This document shows, piece by piece, positions 36,250 through 48,528 of a DNA stretch of 64,000 nucleotides; within the stretch, counting starts at the first letter, position 1, and each line of letters begins with the position of its first letter. Under the pieces are notes generated by a model. The model was not told the DNA's origin. It saw only the letters and a list, made by a program, of their open reading frames with translations, and searched no databases. Origin of the DNA: Plantago major (Eukaryota; Streptophyta; Magnoliopsida; Lamiales; Plantaginaceae). Location of the stretch: assembly GCA_026545765.1 (NCBI GenBank), contig CM048843.1:11431501-11495500 (forward strand), in the 5' to 3' direction. The translations under genes were made by a program, and so were the position numbers.

Positions 36250-38033
36250 TGTAACGCCCTTTTTAATTAACAAAGAACTAAGTAATAATTGGTGCGTACT
36301 AAAACTTGAGACAATAAAAACGACGAATGCTACTTTGTTCAAATGTAAATCGTGCAAAGACGCAAACCGCACCAAAGTCTATGACAAGAAATCCGTGAAA
36401 CTAATTCGTGAGAGAAAAGAAAATACGGAAACTCAAGCATGTATGTCTTGCGCAAAACCGCGCTCCAAAACAAAGTTAAAAATAGTAAAATTACGTTTTG
36501 GGCTCAAAAGTAATGATAAGTAATTGATAAAAATATCGACCATGATCATTAGTTCGGTACGCCAGTCCCCACTCCCAGCAGGTCCATCTCATCACCTAAA
36601 ATGTTAATAAATAAAGGAATTAGTCAAATCACAAACTAAGCAAGTTCCATGCATATGTCATGACCTAGAAGTTCTATCTTCGCATCTTTTACATCTTTTA
36701 AATTCTGGAATTAATGCAATGCAGCTTATCAACCACGACTTGACTTGGCTTTAAATTATCTGGATTTGATCTTTACTTGACATGATTCTTGTCTTTAAAA
36801 ATTTGTGAGCTCACTTGGCATCGTAGGTTCAACTTTTGCCTATGGTGGCCATGGCGTAACGTGAAATTCCGATCGGAGTACAAGTACCCCTATCGGCCTG
36901 TGAATAACATGAATAACTTGAACTTGAATACTTGACGTGGCCATGGTATCCCCACTCCGATACGATAATTTTCCATGATCTTTTAACTTGATTTCGCATT
37001 ACTTACATGATTGTGAACTCTCTTACCCTGCCATGTTATCTACATGAATGCGTACAATACATAATAGCTCTACTATGATCTACTTAAATTGCATCAAGTG
37101 AAATCATCAGAGATAAAATAGACACACAGCTTCAAGCCTTCAACACATAAATGAGCAGCAAGCCTTTGTCAAAGAAAAGTCATTATCAAGTCACCTGTTA
37201 CAAACATAATTATCACAACAGGCAATTAAAATACTGAGGAGAATAAAGCTACTACTAGTACTAGTAGACATATTTTGCTACTCTGCCACTCACGAGATTA
37301 ACTAAACACATGAACACAAGATTAATTACCCAAATGTCACTCATAACCAAAATCAACCTCTTTACACAACTAATTGTTAACAGATTAGCATGAATAGTTA
37401 GGGAGGCAAAGGCACGGGGCAAACTAATTAATAAGGAGCTGAATAACTCATGGAAAGAGGATATGACTTTGATTATATACGGTCCTATGTACGGCTAATG
37501 GTAAATGTCCAGAGAAGTGCAATCCATGTAAACTAATTTTCAGAAACATTACACTTCACAGAATTGAAACTATTCGAAATTATCATCCCCTATAAACTGT
37601 CTCACCATCTCCTTGAGTCTAAAACCATAATTCCTTGAGTGATAAAACTAGAATATAATAAGAACGCAAGTTACTGAATCGCTTAACACTAATAAAATTG
37701 AAATTGAAGAACGATGCCCTTCTCCTGATCTTCCCAGGCTAAGATTCGGAAAGACTGACTTTTCTTGCTAGGATGGCCCGAAAACGCTAAGGAGATTAGT
37801 GGAGAAAAGAATTCGGTGGTGCTCCTGGAACTAATCAGACTTGGCAAAGAAGAAGGGTTTTCTATTTATTGGGCATGTTAGGGTTAAAGAAGGTCTGGGC
37901 TAGGTTTAGTAATAAATGGGCTTAAAGAAAAATTATAAGATGCCTAGCCCACGAAACACGAACTCCGCTCCAAGGCTCTATTGTTCGTATTAAAACGCTT
38001 AAATTCGATTAATTATTTTCTCGGGTTGTTATA
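36250..38033 (+). mobile_element. Large solo LTR, Ty3-gypsy-like
   Basis: The segment starts TGTAACGCCC and ends GGGTTGTTATA, flanked by perfect 5-bp duplications ATAAA (36245-36249 and 38034-38038). The final dinucleotide is TA instead of CA, consistent with decay of an old end. Length (about 1.78 kb), the TGTAACGCCC start and lack of coding sequence fit a solo LTR of a large Ty3-type element. Strand is by convention, as the ends are near-symmetrical. Small open frames inside (for example 36335-36523) have no family features. Confidence 0.75.
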
Positions 38034-38038
38034 ATAAA

Positions 38039-39527
38039 AGTGTCGTAACTTATTTCCAAAACAAGTTTATTATATGAAAATTTAGTTGGTGATTATAAAT
38101 TAGACGGCGTAAAAACAATTGAAAACAATTTAGATAATTTGTATTCATATTTTATACTTCTTTAGAAGATCATTACTAAACGATTCCAATCACTTATAAA
38201 TTATAATGTTTTGATGAAGGAGGATAGTATCAAATTAATTTATATCGTAGTGAAGGTCGGGTCGGCATCTTTAAAGAGAAATGGCTTGTATATTGATTAG
38301 GAATTTGGATCTAGGAGTCGACATGGCCAGAGAAAGTAAGAATTCACTAAATATGGAGATTGTTGATGATTCCATGGTTTTCCATAAATTCAGTTTGCCC
38401 CCTCATTTTTATCTTTGATTTTGTCATGGTCGGAAAGCACACTAGAATTTGTCCTTGTCCGAAGTGAGTTATCATGTTAATAGCACGTCATTGTCTTCTT
38501 GAACTTCTTGAACTTGTCTTGGTTTCTAGACCTGTAAGTCGTTTTCAAGTGAAATGCGATGATGATTCCATTTATTTTGGCATGTATCGTTGTGTTTGAT
38601 TGAAGGTGTGGTAATGATTAAATATGGTGTTCTAGATAAATATCATCAATATGAGTGTTTCTAAGGGAAAAAAACGGAATGGTGATGGAGAATAGTGTTT
38701 GCATGAATTGAGATTTGTATGGTGTGATATTTTATCCAATTGAGTCCCTTTTTGTCCATAAAAGTAATAAAAATTTCAACTTATTTATTGAAAATTATAA
38801 CTCCATATTATTAATCATCTGTTATATTAATAACTTCATAACTTTAACTTTTTGGGTTTTATTAAACACTTCGTAACCCGTAAATGAATAGTTTTTACCC
38901 CCATTAAGTAATTCTTTATTATTTCTTTTTTCTACTTTATCACCACTTTATTCAATCTCCCTCTTAATTTATCAATACAAGCAACTATAACACGCGTATT
39001 TCCGCGTGTGTCTCATATATACGTAAATTAAATTTTACCTTGTATATCATTATTAAAATATTTTACATTTAGATGGACCTTAAAGTGCTAAAAAGTTGAA
39101 AGGGTATAACATTAAGCAAAATATAAATGTGGGACTTAATTATAAATACATAGTGGCACTTAAATATAATTAATGGAGTATAAATTACATGATGACATAA
39201 ATTTTAGAAAATAAGAATAATGCAATCAAATTACATGAGGCTTTCTATCACCTGCGTCGAATTATTGGACAAACGAATTAAGAAAAAAAATCTCCTCCCC
39301 TTATAATTTCTTGTGATAGCTATATGTCTTTTCTTCGACATTTAATTCTTATCATCGATTTTCCGCTAGAATCTGTTTATTTTTTCTGTAACCTGCAATA
39401 GACCGGAGTCGAACATAAATTAGATATGATGTGCAAATGTTGCTTGAGGGAAAGAAATAGATTAGGAAAATTAAATGAAAGGGTGAAATTATGGAAGGTG
39501 GGAGTGCGACTTAAGTTTAAGGGACAG
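38039..39527. other. Intergenic, no gene recognised
   Basis: AT-rich. A short perfect hairpin, ACACGCG-TATTTC-CGCGTGT, lies near 38990-39010. No supported gene. Confidence 0.4.
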
Positions 39528-39540
39528 AAGGCAGGTTTAT

Positions 39541-42535
39541 GTGGAGACAACGGGGCAAGGCACAATGGATGCGTGAGGGGGATAAAAATACAACTTTCTT
39601 TCACGCAAGAGCTAACGCTAGGCGTAGACAAAACCTAATACGGGGTTTGCAAAATGATGATGGAGATCTTGTGGAGGATAAAGCAAAGATCTCACGGATA
39701 GCACTTGAGTACTTTCAGAACATTTTTCGATCCCGGGGTCCCTCGAAGAGTGAGTTGGCGACAGTTTAAATTCTATACAGCCAAGAGCAACAACTACCAT
39801 TAACCAACACTTAAGTCGACCTTTTTCGCGCGAGGAGGTCTCTTGTGCATTATTTGACATGTACCCCTCTGGCCCGGACGGAATGTCGGCCTTATTTTTT
39901 CAAAAATTTTGGCATATAGTGGGCCCGTCTGTAACACTCTGTATTATGGTTTTTTTTAACAACGGCAATTTCCCAGCGAAGTTTCATCATACCCACATCA
40001 TTATGTTGCCTAAATGTCCCAATCCCGAGGTTATGATGCAGTTCCGCCCTATCAGCTTATGTAATGTTATCTACAAGATTGCATCCAAAGCCGTTGTCAA
40101 TCGTTTGAAGCCCTATGTGTCTGCCTTGGTGTCGGAAACCCAATATGCCTTTATTCCTAATCATTTGATTATTGATAATGTTCTGGTCGTTTATGAAGTC
40201 AATCATTTCATCAAATATCAAAAAACCGGAAAAGCTTACATGATCCTGAAGCTGGATATGAGCAAAGCGTATGACAGGGTCGAATGGGTGTTCCTTGAAC
40301 GTATCTTGCATAGACTGGGCTTACATCCTAAAATCATTGTGAGGATTAAACAGTGTGTGGAGTCTGTCTCTTACTCGCTGGTTCTCAACGGGGATCAGAT
40401 TGGATTCCTACATCCCAACGAGGGTTGCGCCAAGGTGATCCCCTTTCTCACTATCTCTTCCTTTTCATTGCCGAAGCGTTGAGTTCGATGCTCAAGTGGT
40501 GGAAATTGAAGGAGTTAGGATTTGTAGAGGGGCTCCGAGTGTCTCCCACATTCTATTCGCGGATGACACTTTTATTTGTTGTAGAGCAACTCCGTCTGCA
40601 GCGGATTGTTTGAAAAGAATTTTATGGGATTATAGCCTGGCTTCGGGGCAGGAGGTAAATTATACTAAATCATATGTGGTGTTCAGTTCTAGCACACCAA
40701 TTTTGGACCAACTTCAGATTCTCAGTATTCTTCAAGTACGTCAAATTGAAAAGCATGATAAGTATCTGGGGCTCCCTTCGGTGGTGGGTCAGTCGCGTCG
40801 AGAGGCTTTTACGTCTTTATGTCTTTAAAGGATCGGGTTTGGCAACGAATTCACGGTTATGAGGAGAAACTTTTGTCCCAAGCCGGCAAAGAGATCTTAG
40901 TTAAATCGGTCCTTCAAGCGATACCGGCGTATGCTATGGGCTGCTTTAAGTTGCCTAAAACTTTGTTGCAAGAAATCAATTCGATGGTAGCGTCGTTTTG
41001 GTGGGGGTAATCAAGGGAGGGATAAAATTCATTGGATAGCTTGGGATAGTCTTTGTGAAAGTAAACGTGATGGGGGTATGGGCTTTAGGGACATGGAAGC
41101 CTTTAATATGTCCATGCTGGCCAAACAAGGGTGGCGCCGCATTACCCAACCTGACTCCCTCCTGTCGAGGCTAGGTATTACCCCGCGTCTGACTTCTTCT
41201 CTGCCTCAATTAGAGGAAATCCATCGTATACTTAGCGGAGTATTCTCAGTACTAAGGATATCCTCAAGGCGGGCATGCACCTTCAAGTTCATGCCAAACC
41301 TTCAAGCTATTAAGGTTTGGCATGACCCCTGGTTACCGAGGTCGAGTGATTTCCGTCCTATAGGGGGCGCCTTTGTCCCTCTAGCAGATTTATGAGTTTC
41401 TGATCTTATGTTACACCCACCAAGAAAATGGAACATGGAACTCATCGACCAAACTTTTGACGCTAATGAAGCTTCTGCAATTCTCAGCATCCCTTTAGCT
41501 CGTTTTGATGCCCCCAGACCGATGGGTGTGGCATTACTCTAAATCAAGTCATTACACGGTTAAAACTGCTTATTATGTTGCTCGGCATCTTGCTAAGCTT
41601 CAGTCATCAAATTCTGCTAGGGGGATTAGCTCGTCGTTGGCCGAGGATTGTATGTTTATTTGGTGCATAAAGGTTCCGGCTAAGGTCAAAATTTGTATTT
41701 GGCACGCGTGTACTCGAGCCCTTCCCATTCTACAGATCCTTCGACATAGACATCTGGTTCAAGTTGCTACTTGCCCTGTCTGTGATTTGGGAAACGAGTC
41801 AATGCTGCACAGGTTCCGAGATTGTTGTTTCATTCGTCAGGTGTGGGCTCTATGTCTCCTTCCCTCGGGTGCTTGGAATAACCTTAAGACGGAGTTCGTG
41901 GGTTGGGTCTGCACGCTTCTCTAATGTTTAGACAAAGTTGGACAACAACTTGTGTTAATTGTGATGTGGGCTTTGTGGTATCATCGTAATCAAGTTCTTC
42001 ATGGCGAGCGGGTCCAGCAGCCTGGGGAAGTGTCCGATTTTATTTTTACTTTTTTTCATTTCGCGACTCTTACTTTTTCTGATCTCACGTATACTAATCC
42101 CGATGTGATGCAGGAACAAGCGGTCTATCACCCTCTGCCTCGCGGGTTTCTAAAAGTGAACGTTGATGCAGCTCTACTTTGCAACGGACACACTGTGGGC
42201 ATGGGTATGGTGGCTCGAGACAATATCGGCCAGGAGGTTGCTTCAAAGAGCGTAGTGTTGTATCAACCCCTTTTCCCAAAAGTAGAAGAAGCGGTAGCTT
42301 TGAGGACGACGGTTTAATGGGCTTTAGGAGAACGTTGGTCCAATGTTATTTTCGAGGTTGATTGCTTAGCTCTGGTGACACGCTTCTATAGCACCACTTT
42401 GGATCAGTCTGCGATCAGGTCGGTGTTGGATGATATTAGCATTCTAGCCGCATCGTTTTCGTTTTTCAAATTGCAGTTTGTTAGACGCAGCTGTAACGAA
42501 GTCGCACATTCACTTGGTAGAGGTGCTAGGTAGTC
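39541..42535 (+). pseudogene. LINE ORF2 fragment: reverse transcriptase, zf-RVT, RNase H
   Basis: Opens with WRQRGKAQWMREGDKNTTFF, the segment before the reverse transcriptase. Core motifs follow: PSGPDGMSALFFQKFW, MILKLDMSKAYDRVEW, then after a shift near 40430 GLRQGDPLSHYLF, and after another FADDTFICC at about 40560. Thumb region KYLGLPSVVGQSRREA and LLSQAGKEILVKSVLQ follow to 41010, then a frame change, zf-RVT (41505-41924: VPAKVKICIWHACTRALPIL, CPVCDLGNESMLH) and RNase H (about 42150-42530: FLKVNVDAALL). At least four frame changes or stops. Confidence 0.88.
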
Positions 42536-42607
42536 CTGTTTGAGTTATACTTCATGGTTTGTACTGTTCACTCTGTTGTGTTAATGCAATATCGTTTCCT
42601 CTAAAAA
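39541..42607 (+). mobile_element. 5'-truncated L1-type LINE
   Basis: Target duplications AAGGCAGGTTTAT lie at 39528-39540 and 42608-42620; a short A run (42603-42609) precedes the second. The element begins inside ORF2, just before the reverse transcriptase, so the endonuclease and ORF1 were never copied. The body is the same family type as the 29436-35872 element but on the plus strand and more decayed. Confidence 0.9.
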
Positions 42608-42786
42608 AAGGCAGGTTTATCTTTTCTCTTTTCTTATTGCCGAGGGATAGGGATGGAAACGGAGAAGGAAACTGCTTCTTTCACTAACCGCTCAATTAAG
42701 GGCATAAATGGTAAATGAAAATTTTAGTATCACAACCGTCAATTGTGAGACAAAAACTCATATCTTTTTAGAAGTAGTATAGATAA

Positions 42787-42878
42787 TACCTCCTACAAAC
42801 TATTTTTTTAATGCACTTTTTTTATTCTAAAAAAAAGTAGAGCATGCTAGGAAAGTTTTAATGGACCGGAGGTCCTAC
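42787..42878. mobile_element. Short MITE-like foldback
   Basis: TACCTCCTACAAAC at the left and the complement of the right end, GACCTCCGGTCCATTAAAA, are imperfect inverted copies, with ATGCACTTTTT and ATGCTCTACTTTTT inside. About 90 bp, non-coding. Weakly supported. Confidence 0.35.
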
Positions 42879-43189
42879 TCATAATACGAAATACACAACA
42901 CGAATCTATTTATTATCTCCACTTTATTACTCCCCCACCAACATTTTTCATTTCACGCCAGAAATTCATCCCACCATTTTTGTCGAGTCATTGTTGTCAA
43001 GTTGTTCTTGACAATGATTCTTTCTAAAAGTGGATGTTTCCTTGTTTTGTAATTATTATTATTTCAGCATTTTTATTCAGATTTGTACCTAAGCACGAAC
43101 AATTTTATGCTTTTATATTTAAGTAGGCTAGGTACGCTACGCTTGTCCATTATGAACAATTGTTTTGTGAATTGCACTACAAAAAAAAT

Positions 43190-43470
43190 CAGGTTTAGGG
43201 ACGGATAAAATCCGTCCCTAAACCCTTCCCGATTCGTCCCTAATCCGTTAGGGACGGATAGGGACGCCCGTCCTTAAAACGGGCGTCTCTAACCGTTTAG
43301 GGACGGATATATTATCCGTCCCTAACCAGGGACGGATTTTATCCGTCCCTAATGGTCAAACACCATTAGAGACGGATAATATCCGTCTCTAATGGCTGTG
43401 ACCATTAGGGACGGATTTATCCGTCCCTAACCTTAGGGACGGATAAATCCGTCCCTAATCCGTCTCTAAA
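43190..43470. repeat. Left subterminal repeats of the CACTA element
   Basis: About a dozen copies of TAGGGACGGAT and its complement ATCCGTCCCTA, often as back-to-back palindromes. Such motifs bind TNPA-type proteins in En/Spm elements. Confidence 0.9.
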
Positions 43471-43599
43471 CTGTTTTTTTTAATTTTTTTTTATTTTTTA
43501 TGTTTTTTACATTTCACCTGTTTTACAATGTAGTCGTAGATAATATACCCGAAAGTGATAAAATTGCATTAATTAAAATAGAGATTCGATAAAATATCC

Positions 43600-44965
43600 G
43601 AACAAAAGACTAAATATCCGAATAAGTTGAATAATGTGAAAAGTATGTATCTAGAACAACGTAAGTACATGAGCATCTAAGAACCGGGAGGAGGCGGTGG
43701 TTGTTGGTTCGCAATGAACATCTGTTGTGCCATCTCATCCATCCGACGAGTGATATGAGCTTCTTTAGAAGTTGATCGATCGTTTGCTTGAGAGGATTCA
43801 TCAACTCATTCACCGCTTCGAGTGTAGAAATTTTCACGTGATGAGGATGCTCACTGCGACACGGAGAAGCTACCACCGGTGTCAATGAAGGGCCCAAACC
43901 GCCGAGCCCATACACTCGATTCTTAGCGTCCATCGGATTAACTTGGAAGAATATTTGGTCCTGCTCGAATTGTGAGTTCATGACCATCGATCATCCTCTC
44001 CTCCATAATTCGCTCCACCTCGCACAATAGTGTAGTGCATACGAAATGAGATACGCTTTAGGAAGATACGCCGAGCCAAAATATACACAAATACAAATGT
44101 GAACCTTAACAAAGAAACATACCCCAATTTGCTCGCCCTAGGATCACCCACATGCCATTCTTCATTTTTGCCTTCTTAAAGTGGTGAAGAGTGAGTGGGC
44201 TCCCTGCATGGAGTCAAGAACATGCAAACAAGTAGAAAGTTGTTAGAAATGAAAGCAAAAACATAAGTACAAATCATATTGCAAGTCGAAATAACATATA
44301 TACTAACCGACATCCGGTGGTGCAGAATAACAACCGCGACCCATAATGATGCTCGGAGGTGCTGTACCATCTCGCCTCTACCAACCGGTTCGCTGTTTTC
44401 TTCGCCATGTCCATGACAAGTGGATCTCTCCAGTAAACCTGCCAAAGTGCCCACTCGTCATCCCCCATCCACTGCGGCTTTACCCCAGATGCTTTCATGT
44501 TGCAAACCATCCTCTTATAACACTCTGACCCAGCCTCAAAACAGCCACATTGGGGAATGAGGGCATTAGAATGAAGTAGAGTTTCTACAACATTTCCATA
44601 AGTAGCAAGCCCAAATATATTAATGAAAGTCGGAATTTAAAGTAAACACAAGTACATGGCTAACATACCACTTAAATCAGCACAACAAGTTCAGACTCAA
44701 ATTGTCCTAAAATTTACTAACACAACGGTGATTAACATATCACCCAAGTACAGTGGCTAATATACCACTCAATCAGCACAACAAGTCAAAGAACATGGAT
44801 AAAGCTTTGTAACATTTAAGCTTACCCGCATCTCATCAAAATAATGATGCTTCATCCTATCCGGGAGCGTAGACCACTTCTCCTCCTTCACCCGCTTCTC
44901 CCTCCAAGTCTTATAATCTTACCAAGATTTTCGAGGCACCCGTACAAAGCTCATATAAATGAGAT
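43600..44965 (-). pseudogene. Ptta/En/Spm (TNP1-like) transposon protein, broken
   Basis: On the minus strand, segments from right to left give: KTWREKRVKEEKWSTLPD and KHHYFDEMR before a donor (44965-44826, with an in-frame stop); WMGDDEWALWQVYWRDP, KKTANRLVEARW and HHYGSR (about 44510-44340), which match the plant transposase_24/Ptta pattern of a W-rich stretch, NR and HxxGS; and a C-terminal exon (43987-43610) with GLGGLGPSLTPVV and NELMNPLKQTIDQLL. The break points and stops mean no intact protein is made. Confidence 0.7.
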
Positions 44966-45454
44966 ATACATGAAACAAACATTATTAGTATATTCACCCG
45001 ACATTTAGTAATTATCGAAGTTATGTTCTACAAATGCATAATACTTACTTCTTCCTGCTCGAACAAAACCGCTTCCCATTCCAACTAGCACCGGTGTCGA
45101 ACGTGTAGGGACACCCGTCGAGGATAAGTCAGCAAACATTGGACGCCCCACGCCGAGCTGGGAGTCTCAGAACATGTGACGTGAACTCCTCCAATGTCAT
45201 AGCCCAAGGGCTACCCAGATCAGACCACCACTAGTAGCACTAATGGCGGTGGGATGATGTGGACCTCCTTTGCCTCGGCAGATTCGCAAATTCATACAAC
45301 AAGTGTTAGTAAGAAAGACGAGATGAATTGACATGTAAAACATATATAATAGACACTTAATAAAGCATATATAACAAGTTGTAGTAAGAAAGATAAGTTG
45401 AATTGGCATGCATGTAAAACATATACATTTAACACGTCAAGAAGACTAAAAAGT

Positions 45455-45778
45455 CGAGACGGATTATGGAGGAGAGGATGATCGATGGTCATGAACTCAC
45501 AATTCGAGAGCAGGACCAAATATTCTTCCAAGTTAATCCGATGGACGCTAAGGGACGCTAAGGGAGCAGGACCAAATATTCTTCGTTGACACCCGGTGGT
45601 AGATTCTCCGTGTCGCAGCAGGCATCCTCATCACGTGAAAATTTCTACACTCAAGAGCAGGTGAATGAGCTGATGAATCCTCTCAAGCAAACGATCGATC
45701 AACTTCTAGAGCAGCAAGCTCATATCACTCGGAACGGTTCCTTCATGCACTTCATCATCCCCGACTCAAACAATTAGT
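45455..45778 (+). pseudogene. Inverted duplicate of the TNP1-like C-terminal exon
   Basis: The plus strand here repeats the minus-strand sequence of 43700-44010: ATGATCGATGGTCATGAACT, GACCAAATATTCTTCCAAGT, and the coding of QVNELMNPLKQTIDQLLEQQ. It carries a short internal duplication (GGACGCTAAGGGACGCTAAG) and ends at a stop at 45776-45778. The two copies face away from one another with about 1.5 kb between. Confidence 0.85.
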
Positions 45779-45919
45779 ATGTGTAAGTGCAAAAGCAATG
45801 AAGGATTCAACCCCTTCCACAAAACTAGATTCAATTATGCCATTAATAAAGGCGGTACATCCATGAACGAATCGGGATTCATAATTCAACAATTAACTCA
45901 AGGCCTCAATTTATTAGAT

Positions 45920-46170
45920 TTATAACATGTATAACATTACGTATTTAGTTTCATTACAATTACAATTACATTTTTAATTATGATACGGTAACAATTGGTA
46001 ATGAATTACATGCATTTTACGATTACAATTCAATCCCACTGGTAGTTATAACATTTATACCATTACGCATTTAGTTTCATTATAATTACAATTACATTTT
46101 TAATTATGATACGGTAACAATTGGTAATGAATTACATGCATTTTACGATTACAATTCAATTTTATAGTAG
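45920..46170. repeat. 126-bp tandem duplication in the CACTA interior
   Basis: Two copies, offset 126 bp, of an AT-rich unit with ATGATACGGTAACAATTGGT and AATGAATTACATGCATTTTA. Confidence 0.85.
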
Positions 46171-46756
46171 TTAAACTTCCATATATCTATTAACATTACA
46201 AATTGTAGATGAAAATATTATTGATTGTTTTTATGTTAATACTCCAAAATTATATTAAAATCACCAAAATCACCAAATTGTCTCCAAACACACAATTAAA
46301 TCTTCATAATCCTAGTACGTATACGAAAATAGCTAAGTAAATACCCTACACACTTACAATCATAGTAACATCATACTAGCAATCCAATTTCACAATAAAT
46401 ATATCAATTGCACATCTCAAAGCTAACCCAATACGTAATATAAGCTAAATTATCTACTACATACTTCCTATAAACATACAATTGATCAAACTAGTCGAAA
46501 TTCATAAAATTCCCAAAATTTTAAAAGTAAGGGTTTTAGCCAAAATACCTTCAATTTCTGGAAAAATAGCAGATGAAAGTTGAAATTGATGCACAATCCA
46601 AGCTCCTTGTCCGACGAAGCCAAACGAGACCAAGATTGGCCTAATCGCTTAGATTTGGCCGGAAAATGCTTGGGACGAATTGGGAGAAAGGAAGGAAGAA
46701 GGAATGAAATGGAAATAGAAATGATTCTGCTTCCCGTGTTCTGTTTAGAACACTGA

Positions 46757-47110
46757 GCTTTAGGGACGGATTTTTTATCCGTCCCTAAGCCGTCTCTACC
46801 ATTAGGGACGGATATCTATCCGTCCCTAAAAAATGTTTTTTTTTTTTTTTTTTACGGGTCAACAATTTTAGGGAGGGACGGATTAGGGACGGAATATATA
46901 ATCCGTCCCTAATTAAAGACGGATTAGGGACGGATTATATAATCCGTCCCTAATTAAAGACGGATTAGGGACGGATTATATAATCCGTCCCTACTTAAGG
47001 ACGGATTAGGGACGGCTTAGGGACGGATAGGCCTATCCGTCCCTAAAAGTGCCGATTCGTCCCTAAATTAGGGACGGATAATATCCGTCCCTAATTTCCT
47101 TCCCTAAAAC
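46757..47110. repeat. Right subterminal repeats of the CACTA element
   Basis: The same TAGGGACGGAT motif in both orientations, including three near-identical modules with TTATATAATCCGTCCCTA spaced about 46 bp apart (46880-46995). Confidence 0.9.
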
Positions 47111-47479
47111 CGAACTTTCTTGTAGTGTTGGTAAATTCTAATTTATATTCGATTTTTTATATAATGTTCGTCTCATTGTGATCATTTACGGTTTTACAGT
47201 AAATCAACCAAGTTATCATTGAATGCGCTTTAATATTATTATGCGTAATTAAACTTAGGAATATAAACTTTCATATTGTTAAAAATGGAAACTGATTATG
47301 AAAATGCAATTTACATTAAATAGCTATAAAAAACAAATTAATAAATGGAACCATCTAGACTAAAGTATCTCCTAGTAGGAATCCATGTTTGAATGAATCT
47401 CTTAGGGACATAATTTTGTCTAGTAGAAACATAAGGAGGAATTCTAAGTAAATGACTAGTATCATTATTATCAAGAACT

Positions 47480-47811
47480 ATTTTCTTTCTTGGTGTCTTC
47501 GCTCCTCAAGGCTTTCAGACACTGTCAGGTTGTTGAGTTCGCTTCCAAAGAACCGAGCTTTCCTATTTAGATTTCTTCTAGCGCAGATTCGATTACTTGG
47601 CTTGTTCTCTTTTCCACTTCTGATGATTGATGTGAGCAACCCTAGCTTTCATCCATCGTTCTTGCTCTAGTTGATACTCACGAGCAAGTTGTTTTCTGAT
47701 GGCTTTGTAGCTAATGCCATTTCGAGCACGAGGTGCCAACTGAAATCTCCTCTCAACAGCCTTACTAGTCTCTCGGTCATCTTTCTTTCCAGAAAAAGTG
47801 ACATTAGAGAA
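47480..47811 (-). pseudogene. Unrecognised coding-like fragment, basic and helical
   Basis: On the minus strand an open stretch from 47811 to a stop at 47593 reads as a plausible protein segment with ERRFQLAPRARNGISYKAIR and REYQLEQERWMKARVAHINH, rich in R, K, E and Q. Directly after the stop, a shifted frame stays open to about 47480 with NRKARFFGSELNNLTVSESL. Composition and even codon use look more like real coding than chance, with one frame change or stop between the halves. I cannot name the family. It sits between the CACTA element and a MITE, so a captured or broken gene piece is likely. Confidence 0.35.
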
Positions 47812-48037
47812 CTAAAATATCACCATACTAAGAAATCAACAACTTCACTTTAAACACGCAAAATGGACAAAACACCATACTCTCTGTCTTTTTACTTTTC
47901 GTTTTCATACAAACAGACACCACAAAACTCAATTGCACATTCCACTAGAATGGTATGCGCTACCACTAATTATCTTTGATATGTAAATTCTCCAATCTAT
48001 GGTACGGTCACATGGGTATAGGGCCTGTAGGCACAGG

Positions 48038-48107
48038 CGTACAATGGACGTGGTGGACCATTAGCCACCACAGACGTACAATGGACGTGGTGGACCATTA
48101 GCCACCG
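48038..48107. repeat. 37-bp tandem duplication
   Basis: Two copies of GTACAATGGACGTGGTGGAC plus CATTAGCCACC, offset 37 bp. Confidence 0.9.
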
Positions 48108-48156
48108 GTTCTGACCATGTCTGGCAAGCATCACTCATAAGAAAGGTAAATCATCA

Positions 48157-48426
48157 TATGCTCCTTACGTCCTGCTAATCTAGTTCAATATTTATTTTAT
48201 AGTTGTCCCGCTAGTCTAGTCCAATTCAAAAAATAACAAAAATACACCTTCTAACCTCATTATTTCTCATATTTTTTTCATTTTTTTTTATCATTTTCGC
48301 TATATTCTCTCATATTTTCTCCATTCTTTATCATTTATCTCTCCAACAACAAAAGGTATACTTAGCTTTCTTTAAAAAAAAAACGTCGAAAAGAAAGTGG
48401 ACTAAAATGCCGGGACAGAGGGAGTA
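48157..48426. mobile_element. Stowaway-like MITE
   Basis: CTCCTTACGTCCTGCTAATC at the left pairs with the complement of the right end, CTCCCTCTGTCCCGGCATTT. About 270 bp, TA at the right border, no coding sequence. It abuts the next solo LTR. Confidence 0.6.
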
Positions 48427-48528
48427 CTATATTTGTAAAATCCCGAAATTTTTGGACCATCTATCAATTTTTTATTGTGACAAACAATTTGTTTGGACCT
48501 GAGTTAATACACGTAATTTTACGAGCCA

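Larger units (their letters stand above)
43175..47127 (-). mobile_element. CACTA (En/Spm) element with intact ends, defective interior
   Basis: The ends CACTACAAAAA and CTTGTAGTG are the inverted CACTA termini, flanked by perfect 3-bp duplications TTG (43172-43174 and 47128-47130), both diagnostic. Dense subterminal copies of TAGGGACGGAT lie at both ends. The interior has degenerate TNP1/Ptta-type sequence on the minus strand, an inverted duplicate of part of it on the plus strand, and an AT-rich tandem duplication. No TNP2/TNPD transposase is seen, so movement would need a partner element. Confidence 0.95.

Noticed and set aside
36335-36523. 62-codon basic open frame
   Set aside because: It lies inside the solo LTR and shows no family features.
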